A stretch of 64,000 nt of DNA, from contig OX485806.1 of NCBI GenBank assembly GCA_950295325.1, forward strand, positions 38,626,001 to 38,690,000, read 5' to 3'. This DNA comes from Polytrichum commune. Its lineage: Eukaryota; Streptophyta; Polytrichopsida; Polytrichales; Polytrichaceae. Below, piece after piece: positions 11,404 to 23,237 of the stretch. A program made the translations under genes and the position numbers. Below the pieces are notes generated by a model, which was not told the origin of the DNA, ran no database searches, and was given only the letters and a program-made list of their open reading frames with translations. The first letter of the stretch is position 1, and the number at the start of each line of letters is the position of its first letter.

Positions 11404-13549
11404 CTTGCAAAGGGTGAGCAATGAGCACAGATGGGAACCTACCCTAGCCTCAGTTTGTTCCACCAGCTTCGCATTCCTAGCCCGAACTTGATAACAACAT
11501 GATGTCAAACAGTTGGCACCATGAGGTAATTGGTGTCAACAAACATTAAACATCATTATCAGGTCTACTTAGAACTTTTGTGCATACACAAGCTTCCCCA
11601 AGAATGAGGAGAGTGTATGGCCCCCCTCAAGGCCGGCCGACCAGCCGGCTGCACATTTGGCCGAAGAGAACATAAAGAAGGGAAGAAAACACGAATAACA
11701 AACAACAACAACAACAACAACAACAACAAGTAGAATATACCGGCCATGTCCAAAGACATGGACATGGACAGCTCTCATGCTAAAACATCCAATGCAAAGG
11801 AATCGACGTTAATCCTTAACCCACCAAATGCTTTTTGGGGTAAGGGCATTTAAGAGCTGGAAACTATAATTTGTCCCACAAACTAATTTGTGTGCACACT
11901 GGCACAAATTACAGAAAAAAGACCAAGAGAGTCACAAGAATTAGACAATTGAAACAAACATATTGAACCCAGCAGCCCAAACAATGATCCTCACCCCCAG
12001 ATTCTGAATCAAAGCTTAGCCATCGTCATCTGTCACCAACTTCACCATCATCATCACCATCATTATACCATGGTCCTCCCACACATCGAAGCAACAGCAC
12101 CTTGAAACTTGCAGAACAATCTGAAACTCCTCTCCACCTAGCCTCCGGCCCTCCTGCAGACTACTAGTTCTGTGTACCTACGTAGGTCTGTTTGGCACTC
12201 TTTCTTCTTCTTCTTCTTCTTTCCCTTTTCCGGTGTCACTGGTTGCAGAAGCTGATGGGGATGAAGTCTGAGATGAGCAGAGTTTGAAGGTACTTGAAGT
12301 GTGGGAGATATTTTTTTTGTTGTGTACTTGCCAGTCCTGTCAGTCAGTGGTGTGAGCCTGTGTTGATGATGTTGTTGAGGAGCTAAGTTTGAGTATGTAC
12401 TTACAGAAACAGGCGATGAGTGTATGTATGTAAGTAAGGAAGTAAGTATGTATGTATTTATGTAAGTACTCAAACTCTTTCTTTGGGGCAATGAATGCGG
12501 AGAACCGACCGCTAGTTACAGATGGACCGGTTGAGTTTGAGAAATAACCGGTTGACGTTCAAGACTTCAGGAGAATGTATAGAATATACTCCAATTTAAT
12601 AAAAGAAAATCTGTACGATCACAGCATGTACACCCGGTTGGACTTGGAAACACTAGGATCTCGACCGATTAGGCCCAGAAATCTCCCCGGACACTGCTTT
12701 GGGATCATGTGGGAGGAGTTGAGCGAACTGGGTGGCGATGAAAGTGCTGAAGGTTGTTTGTCTTCATGCTTGTCTTTCATGCGAGGAAGATGCTTCGGCG
12801 TATGTACGTTAATTGTTAAGTTAGTAGAGTAGATCTAGTACTTGGGACCACTCTAGTGCGTTCTGTTGTGCTCTAGTGAGTAAAGAAAAAGAGCATCACC
12901 TTACACCACCCCATTACAAAACTGCAACTTGAATAGAGACAAGAGGCTTCAGGAAACCTGGCTTCGCTGCACACCCATGATGTGGAGGAAACTTCCAGGT
13001 AGGACTTATACTGTATATAGGAAAAGAACAAATGGAACAACTTATTCTCAGGCCCACATACTATTCTCCCCTTTAAATATGACATATTTGGTCGCGCAAG
13101 AAAGTATCGTATTATCCAAATGTTGTATTTTGCATAATATGACACATTTTGGCCTCAGCTATTCTACTATCGAGTGATTTTAAAGAAAAAAGGCCTATTT
13201 CAATGTAAACTGTCATTTTGTATACACAATTAAGATACATATGTATGAAAGAACAATTTTATTTTTTTTATTAAAAACATATGCTCACAACGTCACACAA
13301 TATGGAGTTAAAATAAAGATATATAGTCTCATGATGATGTCTTCACACTACGAAAGTAAGAATCTTTTGTCTTCTGATGATGTTTGTTGACGTTGGAAAT
13401 TGACATCGTCTTTGATTTATCCCCAAAAAATTGCATGTTCATCACATCTATAACTAAAAACTTTGAAGGAAGCTTGGATTTGATAGCAATTGGGTATTTC
13501 ATGGGCTTAAGGAAGCTTGACTATTGGTGTTGGTTGGTCATCCATATCA
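11404..13549. other. Intergenic DNA with microsatellites
   Basis: Contains a CAA/CAAC repeat at about 11701-11729, CAT-rich runs near 12042-12066, CTT repeats near 12205-12223 and a GTAT/GTAA-rich stretch near 12417-12468. The open frames here are products of these simple repeats. The segment 12500-12690 belongs to the AACCGGTT repeat family listed separately. No gene is visible. Confidence 0.5.
12500..12690 (+). repeat. AACCGGTT-rich dispersed repeat, copy 1
   Basis: Shares GGACCGGTTGAGTTTGAGAA, AATAACCGGTTGA, TTCAAGACT, TATAGAATATAC, TTGGACTTG, AAACACTAGGATCTC and CAGAAATCTCCC, in this order, with 52440-52640. The same words appear reversed at 17330-17500 and, more decayed, at 15680-15850. 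The copies flank no gene and encode no protein. Confidence 0.7.
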
Positions 13550-13559
13550 TCCCCCTCCA

Positions 13560-14660
13560 TTGGCTCTCCATTCAAATGTGAACCCAAATGGATTTCTCTA
13601 TCCATGCCGAATCCACCAACTCAACCATGTTGTACTTAACATCAACAATCTCTCTCATGCCAATTGCACAAATTCTTCAATAGGCATTTCTTCACTTCCA
13701 AGATTCCAAGAGGAAATGAGACTTGTCAATTCATTTGTTGCTTCTTTCATTCTCGATGTCTCACGTTTATCATCCATGGCAAAATCGACACTCCAATTAT
13801 TTCATATGATTTGCGGATTCATCTCTCTCCACACTTGAGAGCATCACATAATAGCTTGCCTTTACATTAGGCACTATATTTTTCAAGTCATGGTGAGTAG
13901 TAAAGGAATCAAACTCATAGAGAATCCATTCCAAAAGGTTACTCTTAAACTGAACCTTGAATGAAGCAATCATTACTTGATCCAAGGGTTGTACCATACT
14001 TGTAACATTAGGTGGTAAGAAAACAGTAGGAATATTGGTCAATTGCAAGGTTGGAAGACCAAATGATTCACCCTACCAACATGCTCAAGGGAATGAGTAA
14101 CGGATTTGTCCATACTTAAAAGTGCCTTCCGCTTTTGAAATTCGAAATGTACATTGAGGCTCATCATCCAACTCTCAAAATACATATGATGTCATCCATG
14201 CCATTTGGTTTGCAGACCACCACATATAATCTGTTGGCAGCCACCTTTCAAAGCATCTTGGGCGTAGAGATTTGTAAATAATCGAAAGTTTCAACTTGTC
14301 AATGTTTGTCGTGTATATAGCAAGAACAAGAGTGAGACAGTCCTTCTGAATTTTGCGCCCATGAATTTTTCCTTGTGTTAGTATCTTGTGTGGTTGGGCA
14401 TGACAAATAAACAAATTTCATTCATATTATAAACATCATTTGGTGCCATAACCAATACAGAGGAGGTCAGTGCTTATCAAATTGTGTGCAGACATGGTCA
14501 TCAACACCGAAATTGTTGAAATTATAATCGAATTGAAAAGCATCAGCCATTCAAGACTATTGTAGCCTCTGGAGCCAAGATAATTTGAGGAGTGGCATGG
14601 GTGAATCTAGGAGTATAAGTTGGTGAAGACTGAATTTCAATCTAAAGAGATGTCAGATTT
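13560..14660 (-). pseudogene. Degraded pogo-like (DDE) transposase
   Basis: Read on the minus strand, this gives three hallmarks of the pogo/Tigger branch of Tc1/mariner transposases. First comes VYNMNEICLF near 14405-14445, then LRPRCFERWLPTDYMWW near 14220-14270 and MDKSVTHSLEHVGR near 14080-14130. VFLPPNVTSMVQPLDQ follows near 13980-14030. The family normally has D-E at the first site, but here the D is N. The second acidic site (MDK) and the third (PLDQ) are kept. Stops and frame changes break the frame between 14048 and 14175 and beyond 14414. The copy cannot make an active enzyme. Terminal inverted repeats were not located. Confidence 0.8.
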
Positions 14661-15045
14661 AGGTGTAAGGATAAACTTTGAATCAAGAAGAGAAATCACA
14701 ACTTCATAATTTTAGTTTGCAAATCCAACAATCTCTGAACTCTTCAACCTCCATCCAAACCCGAAGACTCAAAAGTGTACTATATGTTTTGAAACCAAGG
14801 TTTAAACCATGTACTCGCCAATCCCAAGGCAAATCCTTAACGTGGGTCCCACCAATTGCACGCATTAATTGCCTCTATTATATGACAAATTGGGCCTAAT
14901 AATGTCATACTATGAGCATGGTAGTTGCATTATCGGGGTAAAATAAGACTAGAAAGTTTGGTTGACATAAAATGAGTCATAATTGATGTGTCATATTATT
15001 GGGGTTAGACCTTATTTTGTAGAATCTAAAGTCAAACCACCTATT
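14661..15045. other. Intergenic DNA, no gene seen
   Basis: No exon-like segment or recognisable repeat boundary. A short frame at 14678-14899 on the plus strand has no motif. Confidence 0.4.
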
Positions 15046-15590
15046 TCTGATTAGGACCCCCATTAGGAATCTATAGGGTGTCATAATTTCAATTAAGTTG
15101 GGATTGATTTTGGTAATTTCTTTTTGCGGGTGGTTAAAATAAGATTTCACAATTTCTAAGGGCTAGTTTCCATATAGGTTGTTCGGCCACCAGATTCTAG
15201 TGGAAATGTAAATGCCACCAAGTGGAATCTACATTCTTATTAGAATTTGGTGTGTGAACAACCTACATGGAAACTAACCCTAAGTCTCCAACTTTAGTTA
15301 TGGTATCACCATGTAATTGATAGTGCCATGACACATGCCCCTGGTTTTGAGTACTAAAGTGAGGAGGACTGCGTCTCAAATGCGAGCGGTTATGCCAAAC
15401 TCTAGGCATTGGCTATGTATACATACCAACTCTTGGCTTCAAAAATTCATTGTTTTTTTTGTTTTTTTTTTCAATCTAAGGATAGAATTACCAAAAAAAA
15501 TTGTAGTCCACTTAATTTCTATCGTCCTACATGGAGAAATTTTGCTCCCCCTTGTACTGCTCTAGATTTGGCACATAATCTCCTAAGTGA
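15046..15590. repeat. Dispersed repeat, interrupted by a MITE
   Basis: The words AATCTATAGGGT, TTGGGATTGA, ATAGTGCCATGACACATG, ACTAAAGTGA, GAGCGGTTATG and CTTGGCTT occur here in order. They recur in reverse orientation at about 19440-19740. The 15.2-kb copy is split by the MITE at 15160-15280; the other copy is not, so the MITE inserted later. Confidence 0.65.
15160..15280. mobile_element. PIF/Harbinger-like MITE, 121 bp, TAA target duplication
   Basis: The ends are near-perfect inverted repeats: GGGCTAGTTTCCATATAGG at the left and, on the minus strand, GGGTTAGTTTCCATGTAGG at the right, both continuing into TTGTTC. TAA flanks both sides (15157-15159 and 15281-15283). A 3-bp TAA/TTA duplication next to a GGG start is typical of PIF/Harbinger (Tourist-type) MITEs. 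It has no coding capacity. Confidence 0.8.
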
Positions 15591-15679
15591 TTAGTTATGG
15601 ACATCTCTACTCTAACTTACTTCACCCCAAAACGTTGCATGGACATTTTACTAATATCCAGGGAGATTTTTGGCACAAT

Positions 15680-15850
15680 TAGTCAAGATCCTTGTGTTTT
15701 CAAGCCCAACTAGTTGCATGTTAAAATATATTTTGGTTTCTCTTTGTTGAATTGAGGAATATTCTATAATTTTCTCTAAATGGATCGATCATTTTCTTGA
15801 ACTATTGGATTTGAACTAGTTATTTGTCAAACTCAACCAGTTCATTTGTA
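15680..15850 (-). repeat. AACCGGTT family, decayed copy 4
   Basis: TGTTTTCAAGCCCAACTAGTTGCAT, ATTCTATAATTTTCTCTAAA, TCTTGAACT and CTCAACCAGTTC follow the order of the copy at 17330-17500, but most CCGG cores have become CTAG or CCAG. Confidence 0.55.
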
Positions 15851-16134
15851 GCTACATTGTTTTGTCTAACTGATGTGGGTTGGAATTTAGTGTGGCCCAC
15901 ATCAATTTAATATTACTTGCCTTGGTTAACATTACTAATTTTTATAGGCCTTGCCTTGCCTTGAATTTTTATCCAAATATGCAAGAAAAAAAAAAACACA
16001 CACACAAATTTTTCACATTGAAAATTACAATGGGGCACTTCAAATTAGAACAAAGTTGGCTTTTGAAAGAAAGTTATGGAGATGAACTTTAAGTTATGTC
16101 CATAGACCTTTGCAATTATGTTAACAAATTGAAC

Positions 16135-16275
16135 CTATAGTTGTGTCTACACTTTGAGCACATGGTCCAATCTCATTGTGACAAGTGTCTCCTTGGTTAC
16201 TATTCTCAACTACAAGTCTTGTTACATACAACTCAAATATATGTGTCCGTTTAAAAAATTGATCATATAAGGTTC
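16135..16275 (+). repeat. Partial relative of the 3695-4268 foldback element
   Basis: TTGAGCACA, TCTCATTGTGACA, CAACTACAAGTCTTG and ACTCAAATATA match the interior of the foldback element at about 3915-4020 in order and spacing. Confidence 0.5.
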
Positions 16276-17329
16276 ACATATTTTGTAAAAAAAAAACAAG
16301 TGAAACAAGCTTCATTTGATATTTTGTAAAATCCACTCAACTCTTATGAATGCTTGTATGTACGTTCTATGACCTGGCTTTCAGTCATTTCCAAACTATA
16401 AAATAATTCACTACGTTTTCACCTTCCAATTTCTTAATGAATAAGATTATGCATACAACATAAATCCCTAGCCAATAAATTTGTGGACAAGAACCTTATA
16501 AAAGAAGAACCCTTCGATTGGGTACTTCAACGAGGATAAAGAAAAAGAAACATCAACATGTAATGGAAGATGAGAACAATTGTGCATAGTTTTATGATTA
16601 TGAAATTTAAAGAATTTGGAATTAAGATGACAAACTTCACCCCTCAACGCCTATGTGGTCTTATCCAAGCCTCGACTTGCACAAAAAATTGTATTTCATA
16701 TTTAGCTAAATGTTTCAAACCCATATATATATATATTGTTATTGTTATTGTTATTGTTATGTGGCCTCTCAAAATATAGCAGTTGGATGCTTGAAAAGTT
16801 GTGAAGCGTGACTCAAAATTAAAATTGAGCTCCCAGCATTCCATTGTTATATTCTAAGGGTTCACATCACTAAGTAATGTTACATGATTCTACCCCCCCC
16901 CCCCCCCAAAAAAAAGAAGAAGAATTGGAGATAGATATTGCCTCGAAATTAACGAAGAAAACACCATTCAAAGTTCAAATTGTACCAGTGTCCGGGGAGG
17001 ATTTTGGACATCGTGGGTCGAGTAGTAGTAGTAGAAACTCCGATCCCTATTTAAAGGGGCCGGCGTGAATGAAGTGTCCGTTCGTATTGTCAAATGACCC
17101 GATGCCCACCAGACAAGGGGAAATTTGGACAATACTACTCTCCCCTTCCAGGGATGGACACTATAGTAACCGGAAAACAAACTAAAGGTAACCCTCCTTA
17201 GTTGTTAGCCCGTACTTGCGTCTATGTTATAGTATAAGTTGTAATTTGTTGGGTTTGGTGGTCGCCAAGTCATGTTTCCTTGGTTGGTTGAGGGAGTATG
17301 TTTAACTACATGTACAAGTTCATCTCCAT
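16276..17329. other. Intergenic DNA with simple repeats
   Basis: Holds a TTATTG tandem repeat near 16735-16760, a C16 run at about 16892-16907 and an AGT repeat near 17020. Nothing coding is seen. Confidence 0.5.
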
Positions 17330-17500
17330 AACCAGTGTTTATCCTAGTGTTTTCAAGTCCAACCGGTTACACTATGTATTTGAAGTGTATTCTATAGACT
17401 CCTCTAAAACGATCGGTAGTTTTCCTGAAGTCTTGAACTTCAACCGGTTACATCTCAAAACTCAACCGGTTATCTATTGAAACTCCACCGGTTCTTCCTG
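17330..17500 (-). repeat. AACCGGTT family, copy 3 (reverse orientation)
   Basis: CCTAGTGTTTTCAAGTCCAA, CCGGTTACA, TTCTATAGA, CTTGAACTTCAACCGGTTA and CTCAACCGGTTAT are the reverse complement of the words in the copies at 12500 and 52440. Confidence 0.65.
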
Positions 17501-19439
17501 GTCATTGAACTGTACTTTGTAGACTCAAAGAAGAGATTAAATAGTCAGTCTACATATACAGTATCAAAAGTCAAAACTGTAGATTCAAAGAAGACAATGA
17601 ATTTTCTATTTGGAGCTCTAGGATTCCATGAACCTAATTTGTTCTAAAGATACCTGTACAAATTCAAGTACAATATATGCAGTCAATGACATATTCAATC
17701 ACTTCAATTAAATATCATTGACATGTTTTCCTATTGGATGATAAATTTCTCAGTGTTTATGACACAAGTTATTTATTATGATCGAATACACAATTTTGTC
17801 ATTCATAATATAATACACTCATAATTGCAACCACTCCTAGAATGTGAAAGCAAACCAAGTATAGCTTTACAATGTGTAAATAAAGACAATTGCACTTGTG
17901 TCATTTGTAGTCATGTTTGGGTCACAATTGTAACTTTGATGATCTTTATTTGTGGAGTCCCTAAGAAAAACTTGACTTATTAGCACTGCATTGTTTATGG
18001 TCATTCATGTCACCGGTCTATCTAATAATGTCACTTACTCTATTATGAGACCTATGACTAGTTAACACTAACGATCAACAAGTTGAACATTAGTGTGAAC
18101 ACATGACACTTGATATCTTCCTCTTGCATATCAAAACAAAAAATCTATCATCTCAATTACATGCAACAAATACATTCTCAATCATATTCAGCTACAAAGG
18201 TTTGTCATGTGCAGGATCAAAAGAGAGATAATCTCTTTGCCCAATGAAGAAGAGATATACATTGCATGGAAGGATGTAGAAATTCGGTTCAATATGAATG
18301 TTTATTATCAGTGTCTTTGTTGACCAGTTGTCACATAACGCACAACTTTTGGCCGTAGTACGTACTACGTAGGATAGGTGCAAATTGCATGCTCATCTCT
18401 ATTCTATTGGCCATCCTCTTCATGCCTAGTACACAAAGTGCCGATGATGCGGACAAGCTTATTAGGACTTTCATGTCGAGTGTATGGGGGTTGTGTAGCC
18501 CAATCCAAAGCCTTTGTACTTCATAGTATGTATGGAACCTATGGTGGGTGCTTCCAACTCCACATACAATTTTGACCGTTGGATTGAATCATGAATCTTG
18601 ATCGTAAAGATTGTCGTTTCAAGTTTGAGAAAATGGAATTGAGATGCAAAAGTTGTAACATGAAGTCAAAGTGAAGATTTTCTTTCCTTTCCTTTTCTTC
18701 ATATATTCACCTATGTCCTCACAAAGATAGTCATTGTTGAACCTAGGATTGTTGATATGCTTTTGTAAACATAATCGAATCTCATTTGATGTTCCCCTTT
18801 CTTCTTCCTTCCCCTCTTCTTGGCCAACGTTATTTTCTCCCTAATCCCACTAGGATAGTTTAGGCCATCTAAGAAAATATTGGAAGTGTGGATGGAGATG
18901 CAAAATAAACAAGTTTTGCTCAAAATGTGTTTTGTGATATAAGATGGCATATATATATGTGCAACCAGTGAACGTTTTTTACTAGTTGAATGTAAAGAAG
19001 TCGCCCTGGAATCACAAGTTCCTTTGATAAAAGGAGGATTCCATGTCAAAATTTCAATTCTAGGAAAAGTAGCCAAGCGAAATTCATGAAAATTTTACAT
19101 GACTTGAGCCCTACAGTATCTCTAAATGTCATGATTTGAACTAATTTGGATTAATTGAAACTAATTTAAACATTCAAAGTTTATAAGAAGTAAACTTCAA
19201 ACCACTCATATCTAAATGAAATTTGACACATGAGCAAAAAATCACAACGATGTGTACCTTGAAAGATATCTACTCCTACATGTCTTAATATTCCAATTCA
19301 GGCTATTGCTTATATCTATATCATCCATAAATAGTGATTATCAATTCCCGGGATCATAGATCTAGAGTAGAGGCACCCAACCAATTATTTAGAAGTATGA
19401 TGCTAGATCCGGAGAAGTATAAGGTTGTGCAAATTTTCC
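17501..19439. other. Intergenic DNA with two dispersed repeats
   Basis: About 17991-18163 is the second copy of the MITE-like repeat at 9199-9377. About 18538-18790 is a relative of the left arm of the 3695 foldback element (CTTCCAACTCCACA, TGAGATGCAAAAGTTG, AAGTGAAGATTTT). The rest shows no gene. Confidence 0.5.
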
Positions 19440-19740
19440 CCATGTAGGAAGATAGAGATCAGAAGGATTTTAATTTTAATTTTTTGATAATTTGAGTCCT
19501 TAAATTGAAATCACTGAGAAGTTTTTTTAAGCCAAAAGTTGGCCCGAAATATTATCAATGTCTAGAGTATGTCATAACCGCTCATTTAAAGCGCTTATTC
19601 TTCTTCACTTTAGCACTAAAAAACATGGCATGTGTCATGGCACTATTGGTTCCAACTTGATCGAAATTCAATCCCAACCTGATTGAAATTCGTGTACCCT
19701 ATAGATTGCCGATGGGGTCCCAATTGGGAATAGACAACTC
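19440..19740 (-). repeat. Second copy of the 15-kb dispersed repeat, lacking the MITE
   Basis: Reverse-complement words of 15046-15590 occur in order (AGTGCCATGACACATG, GCTAAAGTGA, GAGCGGTTATGACA, AATCTATAGGGT). Confidence 0.6.
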
Positions 19741-20061
19741 TACTAACATGTGTTCATAACACTCAAAGAGTTTCAACACAATGTTATGTACTATCTTTGT
19801 GTAAAGATTCAATTACTTTGAAATTAAAAATTGATTACATGCAATACACTAAGTTAATCCAAGACATTAATCACATGGATCTGACTTATGAATTGACATC
19901 AACAAGATTTATTCACATGGTTCTTTCCTTGTAGCTACATACATGTTGTATACATACATGAGACTATTATGTAGTCTATGATTTGATTTGTCTATGTAGT
20001 CTTCTTCTTAAAGATAATTTCTTTTTGTATACAAGGGAAGTTTATAAAAGGTCCTAAAGGT

Positions 20062-20062
<1 letters not shown>

Positions 20063-20117
<55 letters not shown>

Positions 20118-20135
20118 CCCCCCCACCCACCCACC
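20063..20135. repeat. CT microsatellite followed by C-rich tract
   Basis: About 50 bp of uninterrupted CT dinucleotides runs into a C run and CCCACC repeats. Confidence 0.95.
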
Positions 20136-20139
20136 CAAG

Positions 20140-20835
20140 GCTCCCTCCCGGTGATTGGGAGGAAGAGCTTTGGAGAGTTTTTTAAAAATAGAATAGAACA
20201 ATAATATGCATTTTAATAACTTAATAAATTTTAAAGTAAATTTTAATTGGTTTGTTTGTTTGAAAGAGGGTAGAAGCCCGGTAGAAGCTACTTGCATGTC
20301 GGGCATGTTGTGTATGTGGATAGTTGAGTTAACTATAAAATTAGGGGAATTGTTAAATCGACCATGTAGTTTGGTAAAACAACCACATAGGCATGTCGCC
20401 TGGTCACATGACGTGTCAAAAGTTCTATAACTAATACAAGGAACTTTTGTAGAAATATTTGGGTATAGTAGGACTTGAACATGCAAATTTTAAGTTGAAA
20501 ATTCATCACACACATGAAGAGGAGCAACGTATTAGTTTTGATTTTCTATCTTTACATTTAAGCTTTGTTTCCACTTTTATTATTATCTATGTGGACCTTT
20601 GCCAATGTGTGGTTGTTTTTACTAGTTTGTGGTCAAGTTAACAAACCCCAAAGTTAGTTAATAAGTTGACCTAGAGAGGTAAGTTAACTGAGAAGCCCTT
20701 GAAGTTCTTAAAGCTCCTTGAGGCTAACAACTTGGTGACCTAACCATTACTAATGTAGATCTAATTTTGCTCAACAAGTATGTTAGCTAAGCTAAAATCA
20801 CTTGCCAACTAGCAAGTGTGGTCATGCCCTTGGCC
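20140..20835. other. Intergenic DNA, no gene seen
   Basis: AT-rich, with overlapping short frames on both strands and none showing a motif or splice context. Confidence 0.45.
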
Positions 20836-21085
20836 TATAACTAGGATTTAAGAATATTTGGATTTATGCATAAATTTTGAATAATTCCAACTGTCAATAT
20901 TTTGTACATTAGATCACAAAACTACACACATTTGATGGTTGGCAAACATGGAATATAAACATTTCAAGTTGTGGTTGTTATGTTGTTGCTCTTGATGTTG
21001 TCGTTTGATGTTTTTGTCCCCACAATTGCATATCCCTAATTATTTTTGGTCAACTAGGTAGTCCAAATATACTTAAATGTCAATT
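20836..21085 (+). repeat. Dispersed repeat also found inside the L1-like LINE
   Basis: AACTAGGAT, GGATTTATGCATAAATTTTG, ACTACACACATTTGATGGTTGG, ATTTCAAGTTGTGG and GTCCAAATATACTTAAATGT recur in order on the minus strand from about 37990 down to 37750. Confidence 0.65.
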
Positions 21086-21177
21086 CTATAAGCTTAATTT
21101 GAATCGTAAACAATGAGGTGAGCATTTATCCTCCACATCCATATAAAGGAATGGCCACTCTAGAGTTGCAATGTGAT

Positions 21178-21271
21178 TTTTTAAATTTTTTTTTGAGACA
21201 GAAGGCCAACCCGGCCAACGCCAAAATGAATACCACCAAGGAACAAAACATGCCCTCATTGAGGGCAACTA
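21178..21271 (-). mobile_element. Severely 5'-truncated LINE tail, 94 bp, with 9-bp target duplication
   Basis: Minus-strand sequence GTTGGCCTTCTGTCTCAAAAAAAA is the 3' tail also carried by the large L1-like element near 21615 (TTTGGCCTTCTATCTCAAG). CAATGTGAT flanks both sides at 21169-21177 and 21272-21280. The A-rich tail and target duplication mark target-primed insertion of only the last 90 bases or so. Confidence 0.75.
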
Positions 21272-21589
21272 CAATGTGATCCTTTATTATCATCTTAATG
21301 GTAATGACTCATGAGGATGGGCATTGGGTATCTTTGAAAATAGTTTAGTAACCATGGAGTTGCCAAATCTTCATTGTCCCCATGAACAAAGACAAATGGT
21401 ATGCATATGAGTGTCCAAGGGGCTCCACAGAAAGAGGGGCCATATTGGGAGGCTCCCACTCAGAGGGAAGGAATGGACAAATTAGAAGATTCAATCCATA
21501 TTTAGAGTTGCCAATCTAAATAAGTTAATGAGCTTATGCGTAAACCTATTGGCTGTCTACAATGTGGGTATGGGACTTCTTGAAATTGG

Positions 21590-23226
21590 TGTGCTTTTTG
21601 TTGTTAAGCACTTTTCTTGAGATAGAAGGCCAAACAACCAACACCAAATGCATTAAGAATCTTGGAAGACATGGCTGCTTTGAGGGGAGGCGGAGCCTCT
21701 TGGACATACTCCACCAGCTCGTAAAAAAGTTATAACAAACCAAGTGACAAAAACCCACCAAGGAGAACCTGTCAAGCCACTCAACCAAGGGCCAATCCAT
21801 CCCTCCGACCACGGCCAACCTCCAAATCACCAAGTGATCAGAGTGACAAACAACCTACGTACGTTGGCATTTCCAATTCCACATGATTTTCATTCTTTCC
21901 CTTCTGCAAAGAACATTCCTAGCACTTCAAGTTTCATTGAAGCCGTTGAAAAGGGCTTCAGCCGAGTAAGCGTTAATCTTAACAACCCTAGCCCATGCCA
22001 CCTTGGCGTACATAATGAGGTCGTCCCAAATAGTCACATGAGACTCATGCCACTGTTCATGGTTGAACACCCTATCATTTTGTGCAATCCAAATCATCCA
22101 CAAGGTGATGCCATGAAGGAGGTGCCAAATCTTGATTTTCTTGAAAAACTTCTTAGGAATCCTTTCCTCCCAAAGGGTTTGTTTCCAATGAAAGTTGTTA
22201 GAATTACCAATCTGGACCCCGCATAATGCATGCATGATGAAAGTGGCCCACTGTCAAGCTCTCCGGGCTAGAATGCAATCCCAAACTTTATGTTGAACCG
22301 ATTCACTCAGGTTAGGGAGGCAGAAAATACATTGCTTAGAAATGGATGCCTATACGATATGTGCCCTTCATTCATTGACGACAACCGCTTTTTGCCAAAT
22401 AAACCACATGAAAGCGACTTCTTTGCCAAGGCCAATTGGTTCCCATACTCAAAACCAATAAAACTTGTAGATTCCCGGGAGGTAACCTTGCCATTTGTCT
22501 ACCACCTTATTCATGCCATGTTCCTATTGATGACCAAATATCTACCAGATTTTTGTGGTATAGTTAAGGATGTGGTAACTTTTGATCCATTGCCACCAAT
22601 CCAAGTCCCATTCAAGTGTGGCCTCTTTACCATAGAAGAAGGTGATTTCTTCCTCCTTTCCCTCCTTTCCCTCCTTTGGCCCCCTAGTGGTGTAAATGAT
22701 TTTAACATGATGAAAGATGTTGGTGAAGTTTCCAGTGGGACCCTACCACTTGCATAGGCTTCTTAAATAACACTTGACCAGAAGCAGGAGGGAAAGATGT
22801 TATTGTTGCATGCCATAGGGGATAAAGTCCATTGCGCATGGTAGCACAAACGCCAAGTCGTCCATGCCATCACAATAAAAATCAACCCATTGCCCCATGT
22901 CGTTGACCTTTGGGTCCTCTTCCAGTCAACACCTCCATTTGTTAATAATCATGGATGTGAGTGTGATCCAATCCTCATTCTTTGATACGGTTAGCTTGAA
23001 CTTAGTCTGGGCCTCATCCATCACGGAACACCGTGATCAGCATAGGGCCAACGGGCTCACATTCATGTCGGTATGTAGATACAGACATTATTATATTATA
23101 TATGTATATATATATTATGGGCCTCATCCCATGAGATATAAAATGGGGTGCTCACTATCCCAAACGTTGTCCACATATTAAAGTTCTTTGTTGTAGAGTT
23201 TATGGGCCCTAACATAGGTAAATATG
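21590..23226 (-). pseudogene. L1-like LINE, 3' part: end of ORF2 and 3' UTR
   Basis: The minus strand encodes the far C-terminus of a plant LINE ORF2: WTTFGIVSTPFYISWDEA near 23115-23175, VAFMWFIWQKAVVVNEW near 22360-22410, and CIFC...SESVQHKVWDC near 22265-22335. HLLHGITLWMIWIAQNDRVF near 22060-22120 comes last. The C-x2-C...H...C spacing is the zf-RVT type found after reverse transcriptase in plant LINEs. Frame changes and stops are many. The 3' tail lies near 21590-21640. This piece continues the part at 36536-40183 and is separated from it by the 13.3-kb insertion. A further 98-bp insertion sits at 23020-23117. Confidence 0.8.
23020..23117 (+). mobile_element. 98-bp retroposed fragment with 12-bp target duplication
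   Basis: TGGGCCTCATCC occurs at 23008-23019 and again at 23118-23129. The 98 bp between starts ATCACGGAACACC and ends in a TA-rich tail (TATATATATATTAT). It breaks a LINE reading frame that resumes correctly after the second copy. The size, the tail and the duplication suggest a truncated non-LTR element or SINE in plus orientation. I do not recognise the family. Confidence 0.7.
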
Positions 23227-23237
23227 TTATCAACGAG
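23227..23237. repeat. Left target-site duplication of the 13.3-kb LINE
   Basis: TTATCAACGAG, identical to 36525-36535. On the minus strand it is part of the host LINE's reading frame (the codons for LNSLI). Confidence 0.9.

Noticed and set aside
21744-22757. Two plus-strand frames of 155-160 codons
   Set aside because: They lie opposite the zf-RVT region of the minus-strand LINE, whose motifs are clear. The plus frames are antisense shadows.
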